Assembly (NCBI GenBank): GCA_023150215.1
Contig: JAKLLJ010000117.1
Coordinates: 1-9,082, forward strand
Direction of reading: 5' to 3'
DNA length: 9,082 nt
Source: Thauera sp.
GTDB lineage: Bacteria > Pseudomonadota > Gammaproteobacteria > Burkholderiales > Rhodocyclaceae
Part shown: positions 6,220 to 9,082 of the stretch, piece by piece
How the letters are laid out: every line of letters begins with the position of its first letter
Position numbering within the stretch: the stretch's first letter is position 1
Notes under the pieces: generated by a model
What the model was told of the DNA's origin: nothing
Seen by the model: the letters and a program-made list of their open reading frames with translations, nothing else
Database searches by the model: none
Translations under genes and position numbers: made by a program

Positions 6220-6236
6220 TGCACAAGCGCGGTGCG
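6220..6236. promoter_or_regulatory. NtrC-like binding site II
   Basis: TGCACAA-GCG-CGGTGCG, matching the NtrC palindrome at 6 of 7 left and 5 of 7 right positions. Its centre lies 20 bp, or two helical turns, from site I, allowing cooperative binding on one face of the DNA. Confidence 0.65.
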
Positions 6237-6283
6237 TGCGGAACTGCGCTGAGGGCGACCGACCAATTCACGCCCGCCGGGCG

Positions 6284-6289
6284 TATGAT
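6284..6289 (+). promoter_or_regulatory. Candidate -10 element for ktrBA
   Basis: TATGAT, 57 nt before the ktrB start codon. There is no convincing -35 hexamer 16-18 bp upstream, so this is only a guess at the housekeeping promoter for the plus-strand genes. Confidence 0.3.
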
Positions 6290-6346
6290 TCGCACCCGAC
6301 GTGCGCTGTTTCCTGCGCCGCAACATGACTCGAAGGATACGGCGAA

Positions 6347-7659
6347 TTGAAGATTCGCGAGGTCCAGCACCCGGCTCGTGTCGTTCCGCTGGCGTTCCTG
6401 ATCACGATCCTGATCGGAACGGCACTGCTCATGCTGCCCATGGCCCGCGCCGATGCCGTGAGTGCACCCTGGGTCGTGGCCTTGTTTACTTCGGTATCGG
6501 CAGTGTGCGTGACCGGCCTGGTGACGGTGGACACCGGAACCTACTGGTCCTCGTTCGGGCAGTGGGTGATCATGGCGATGTTCCAGATCGGCGGCTTCGG
6601 CATGATGACGGCCGCCACGCTGCTCGGGCTCATGGTGAACCGCTCCTTCCGGTTGCGCACGCGGCTCACGGCGCAGGCTGAAACGCACGCCATCGGTATC
6701 GGCGACGTCACCAGCGTGGCCAAATTCGTGCTTTGGGTGACGCTGATCGTCGAACTGATCGCAGCGCTGACGCTCAGCGCGCGCCTGCGAATCGCTTACG
6801 AGCTGCCCTGGGCCGATGCCGCCTGGAGCGGTCTCTTTCACGCCATCTCCGCCTTCAACAACGCGGGATTCTCGATCCACGCAGACGGCCTGGTGCGCTA
6901 CGCGACCGATGGCTTCATCCTCGTCCCCATCATGTTCGCGATTGTGATCGGTGGCCTGGGCTTTCCTGTCCTGCATGACCTGCGCCGGAAGTTTGCAACG
7001 CCGCACCACTGGTCGGTGAACACCAAGCTGACACTCGTGGGCACTGCCCTGCTGCTCACAGGCGGCACGATTCTGCTCCTGGGCTTCGAGTGGTCGAACC
7101 CGCGCACGCTCGGAGGGATGCCTCCCGTGGACAAGGCGCTTTCGGCGATCTTCGCCTCGGTCTAGGCACGCACGGCTGGCTTCAATTCAATCGACATCGG
7201 CGCGCTGACGCATGAAAGCCTCGGGCTGCATTACTTCCTGATGTTCATCGGCGGCGGCAGTGCCGGCACGGCCGGTGGCGTCAAGGTGGGCACCGCGATG
7301 ATCCTGGTGATGCTGGTGATCGCGGAGGTCCGGGGCCGGATGGACACCGAGGCTTTCGGTCGGCGTATCAGCCATTCCGCCCAGCGCCAGGCCATCGCCG
7401 TGCTTGTCCTCAGCAGCGCCGTGATCGTGCTGGGCACGGTGTTCATCCTCCACACTACCGACATCGGGTGATCTCGGCTTTTGCAACCGTGGGCCTGTCC
7501 ACCGGCATCACTGCCGAGCTGCCCGAATCCGCCCAGCTGATGCTGATCGTGCTGATGTACGTCGGCCGGGTTGGAACGATCACACTGGCGGCATCGCTCG
7601 CACTGGGCGAGCATCGGATGCCGTTCCGCTATCCGGAGGAACATCCCGTTGTTGGCTAG
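6347..7659 (+). pseudogene. ktrB: ktrB, potassium-translocating subunit, broken by a TAG and a frameshifting deletion
   Basis: KtrB/TrkH-family membrane proteins form K+ uptake channels from four pore repeats. Repeat 1 (VSAVCVTGL, about 50-58), repeat 2 (ISAFNNAGFS, about 167-176), repeat 3 (ARTAGFNSID) and repeat 4 (ISAFATVGLSTG) can all be read, but not in one frame. The TTG start at 6347 has AAGGA 9 nt upstream. The frame stops at codon 273 (TAG, 7163-7165), exactly where the family has one residue before ARTAGFN; a serine TCG would need only one base change. The same frame then continues to a TGA at 7471-7473. Repeat 4 is in another frame (to the TAG at 7657-7659), and roughly eight to ten residues before it, normally containing an FE dipeptide, are missing, implying a deletion of 3n+1 bases. 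No product can contain all four pore repeats. A sequencing error could explain one lesion but less easily both. The MKIREVQHPARVVPLAF start is KtrB-like rather than TrkH-like (shorter). Confidence 0.88.
7635..7640 (+). promoter_or_regulatory. Ribosome binding site deciding a TTG start for ktrA
   Basis: GGAGGA lies inside the end of ktrB, 8 nt before the TTG at 7649. No ATG or GTG lies at a suitable distance, so a TTG start (7649, or 7652 at 11 nt) is preferred to the upstream ATG at 7571, whose first 26 codons only mirror ktrB in another frame. Confidence 0.6.
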
Positions 7660-8347
7660 GCTATTTACCGAGCAGTTCGCCTTCTCGAAAGGCGACAGTG
7701 TGGTCGTGATCGGGCTGGGGCGCTTTGGTGGCGCCGTGGCCAACTCCCTGATGCAACTCGGGCACGACGTGATGGGGATCGACCGCGATGCCGAGCCGGT
7801 TCATGAGTGGGCGGATCTGCTCACCCACGCCGTACAGGCGGACTCGACCAACGCGATGACCATGCGCCAGCTCGGCGTGGCGGACTTCGCCCACGCCATC
7901 GTGGGCATCGGCGGCGATCTCGCGGCCAGCCTGATGACGGTGATGGCACTGACCGAACTCGGAATTCCCGATATCTGGGTCAAGGCAATGACGCCCGAGC
8001 ATGGAAAGATCGCCGAACGCATCGGCGCGCATCACGTGGTCTACCCGGAGGCCGACATGGGAGAGCGCGTCGCCCACCTCATCAGCGGACGAATGATGGA
8101 CTACATTGAATTCGACGACGGCTTTGCCATCGCGAAGATCCAGGCGCCGCCAGCCACGCACGAGCTTTCGCTCGCGGAATCCTTGGTGCGCGAGCGGTTC
8201 GGCGTCACCGTCGTCGGCATCAAGCGCGCACATGAAGACTTCCAGCACGGCAAGCCGAGCAGCGTGGTGCGGCCCGGTGATCTGCTGATCGTCTCAGGGC
8301 CAACCAAGAAGGTGGAAGCGTTTGCGGCCAGTGGACGGAGACGCTAG
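7649..8347 (+). CDS. ktrA: KtrA/TrkA-type RCK gating subunit of a K+ uptake system
   Basis: A 232-residue cytoplasmic protein of the usual KtrA length. The N-terminal RCK domain has the Rossmann nucleotide loop VVVIGLGRFGGAVA (G22, G24, G27), with an acidic residue after beta 2 (GIDRD) for the adenosine ribose. An RCK_C/TrkA_C domain follows from about residue 150, ending in VRPGDLLIVSGP. It binds ATP/ADP or NAD(H) and gates the KtrB channel as an octameric ring. The start overlaps the last 11 nt of ktrB, indicating translational coupling. The reading frame is intact although its partner is broken, so it is either recently orphaned or serves another KtrB encoded elsewhere. Confidence 0.92.
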   Translation: MLARLFTEQFAFSKGDSVVVIGLGRFGGAVANSLMQLGHDVMGIDRDAEPVHEWADLLTHAVQADSTNAMTMRQLGVADFAHAIVGIGGDLAASLMTVMALTELGIPDIWVKAMTPEHGKIAERIGAHHVVYPEADMGERVAHLISGRMMDYIEFDDGFAIAKIQAPPATHELSLAESLVRERFGVTVVGIKRAHEDFQHGKPSSVVRPGDLLIVSGPTKKVEAFAASGRRR

Positions 8348-8428
8348 GCCGGCCAACCCGCTAACGGCAACTGCCCGGCAGTCCTGCCGACGCGTCCCTC
8401 GTGTCATCTCCGAAAAGGCCTCCGAAAA

Positions 8429-8650
8429 ATGCTCAACTGGATCCTGAGTCAATTCAAGCACCAGTCGGCTGAAGATCTCGAGCGGGCGCGCGAACTGCTC
8501 AAGGCGGCCGAGAGGGGTGGCGCACACGTGAACCTTGCGCAGGCACGCGAGCTTGCTCGGGCGCTCGGGGTCGACGTGGAGGCGAATGCAAGCGCCGGTC
8601 AGGTCATTCACGCAATCCGACGCTACCTCGGTCACCGTGGCGAGCGGTGA
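8429..8650 (+). CDS. Small helical hypothetical protein
   Basis: 73 residues, not recognised. It opens with a hydrophobic MLNWILSQF and continues as charged, alanine-rich sequence likely to form three or four helices (SAEDLERARELLKAAERGG, then ARELARALGVDVE, then QVIHAIRRYLGHRG). The later part has the rhythm of a small helix-turn-helix or SAP-like nucleic-acid binder, a guess only. AAGG ends 10 nt before the ATG, within a direct repeat of CTCCGAAAA (8408-8416 and 8420-8428). It lies 81 nt after ktrA on the same strand and could be co-transcribed. A longer antisense frame covers it but has less coherent composition. Confidence 0.6.
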   Translation: MLNWILSQFKHQSAEDLERARELLKAAERGGAHVNLAQARELARALGVDVEANASAGQVIHAIRRYLGHRGER

Positions 8651-8722
8651 GTCTGCCAGCACCGAAAGCTGAAGAACGCGGTTACTGGCCGCTCGAAACA
8701 CAAAGTGTCCAACGGCGGGTAC

Positions 8723-8747
8723 GGGGGCGACGACAGTCAGCGCCCCC
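8723..8747. other. Inverted repeat between convergent genes
   Basis: GGGGGCG and CGCCCCC form a 7-bp stem with an 11-nt loop, between the plus-strand small gene and the minus-strand kinase end. Neither side has a T-tract, so it may block or stabilise transcript ends but is not a clear intrinsic terminator. Confidence 0.35.
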
Positions 8748-8844
8748 CTGCCCCACCAGCCAAGGCATTTCTCGAAATCCATCGAACGCACACATCCGGA
8801 CAGGGCACTCAGCGCGACGCCCATCACCGCCGCACAGGCCGCCG

Positions 8845-9082
8845 TCAGGCCAGCTGCGCAAGCAGCAAGACATCGAGCAGCAAGGCGCCGATCGCGAGCA
8901 CCTTCCAGAACCGCACGGGATCGCGCTCGATCAGCGCCGGGCGGCGGCGCTGGTGGTCGGGGTTGGGATGGTGGAGCTCATGCACGAACTCCGACAGCTC
9001 GGCCTGGCGCTGGGCGGGATCGGGGTCGAGCGCGCGGCACAGCGCTTCATCGACCCACGACGGGATCGCGCGCTCGTCGTCC
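8845..9082 (-). CDS. Second Ser/Thr kinase of the PP2C-kinase type, C-terminal fragment
   Basis: The frame enters at the right edge and ends at TGA 8845-8847, giving about 79 C-terminal residues. It reads AIPSWVDEALCRALDPDPAQR, then ELSEFVHELHHPNP, ALIERDPVRFWK and a hydrophobic end (VLAIGALLLDVLLL). This is the closing pattern of membrane-anchored bacterial kinases: the last kinase helix with its conserved arginine, a HPNP linker, and one membrane helix. It resembles, as I recall them, the kinases next to nitrate transporters in Pseudomonas more closely than the full-length kinase in this window does. The catalytic domains lie outside, so an N-terminal phosphatase domain is inferred only. 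Confidence 0.75.
   Translation of the reverse strand, partial: DDERAIPSWVDEALCRALDPDPAQRQAELSEFVHELHHPNPDHQRRRPALIERDPVRFWKVLAIGALLLDVLLLAQLA

Noticed and set aside
6129..6326. 65-codon minus-strand frame in the divergent intergenic region
   Set aside because: It covers the NtrC, IHF and sigma-54 sites, has no recognisable content and no clear ribosome binding site.
8375..8388. CGGCA/TGCCG hairpin after ktrA as a terminator
   Set aside because: Only a 5-bp stem and no T-tract follows, and the next gene is close on the same strand.
8294..8827. 177-codon minus-strand frame with a lipobox-like LSGC near its start
   Set aside because: The hydrophobic stretch before the cysteine is too short for a signal peptide, the frame overlaps the end of ktrA and the small plus-strand gene, and composition is incoherent.
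1..9082. CRISPR array, tRNA or rRNA genes, prophage or toxin-antitoxin genes
   Set aside because: No regularly spaced repeats with unique spacers, no cloverleaf or rRNA-like stretches, and no phage or toxin motifs were seen on either strand.

Overview
The window is high-GC bacterial DNA with the look of a denitrifying or nitrate-assimilating betaproteobacterium. A Rhodocyclales/Zoogloeaceae genus such as Thauera or Azoarcus would fit, but this is inferred from gene content, GC content and style of repeat; no rRNA or other marker is present.

Left two thirds (minus strand, about 6250 down to 46): a nitrate-assimilation operon. In transcription order it holds an NNP/NarK-type MFS nitrate transporter (6004-4790), a PP2C phosphatase fused to a Ser/Thr kinase with a C-terminal membrane anchor (4718-2667), and the molybdopterin catalytic subunit of assimilatory nitrate reductase (2646-46). 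The divergent intergenic region carries a complete nitrogen-control module reading into the transporter: two adjacent NtrC-like palindromes (6200-6216, 6220-6236), an exact IHF consensus (6164-6176), an exact sigma-54 -24/-12 promoter (6131-6146), and a leader of about 115 nt with a GC-rich hexaloop hairpin (6086-6107). The expected logic is that under nitrogen limitation NtrC-P activates sigma-54 RNA polymerase, nitrate is imported and reduced, and the kinase/phosphatase has an unknown membrane-linked signalling role. The nitrite reductase genes nirBD, which often sit in such clusters, are not in the window.

Several parts of this operon are altered. The reductase loses family resemblance near position 130 and ends in an unrelated tail, so its usual C-terminal [2Fe-2S] domain is missing. 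The kinase gene contains an in-frame cluster of three REP palindromes (3489-3695), inserted between its first beta strands and the catalytic-lysine strand, and a degenerate 15-bp minisatellite (3945-4004) inside the PP2C domain.

Right third (plus strand, 6347-8650): a KtrB/KtrA-type potassium uptake pair followed by a small helical hypothetical protein. ktrB is broken by an in-frame TAG in the third pore repeat and by a small frameshifting deletion just before the fourth; ktrA (TTG start, overlapping the end of ktrB) is intact. At the right edge (8845-9082, minus strand) is the C-terminal end of a second kinase of the same broad type as the one in the nas operon, running out of the window.

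Overall this is a nitrogen-regulated accessory locus with signs of ongoing decay and repeat invasion. It is not a phage, CRISPR or toxin island. The most unusual items are the REP cluster translated within a kinase, the broken K+ channel beside an intact gating subunit, and two kinases of one family within about 4 kb.
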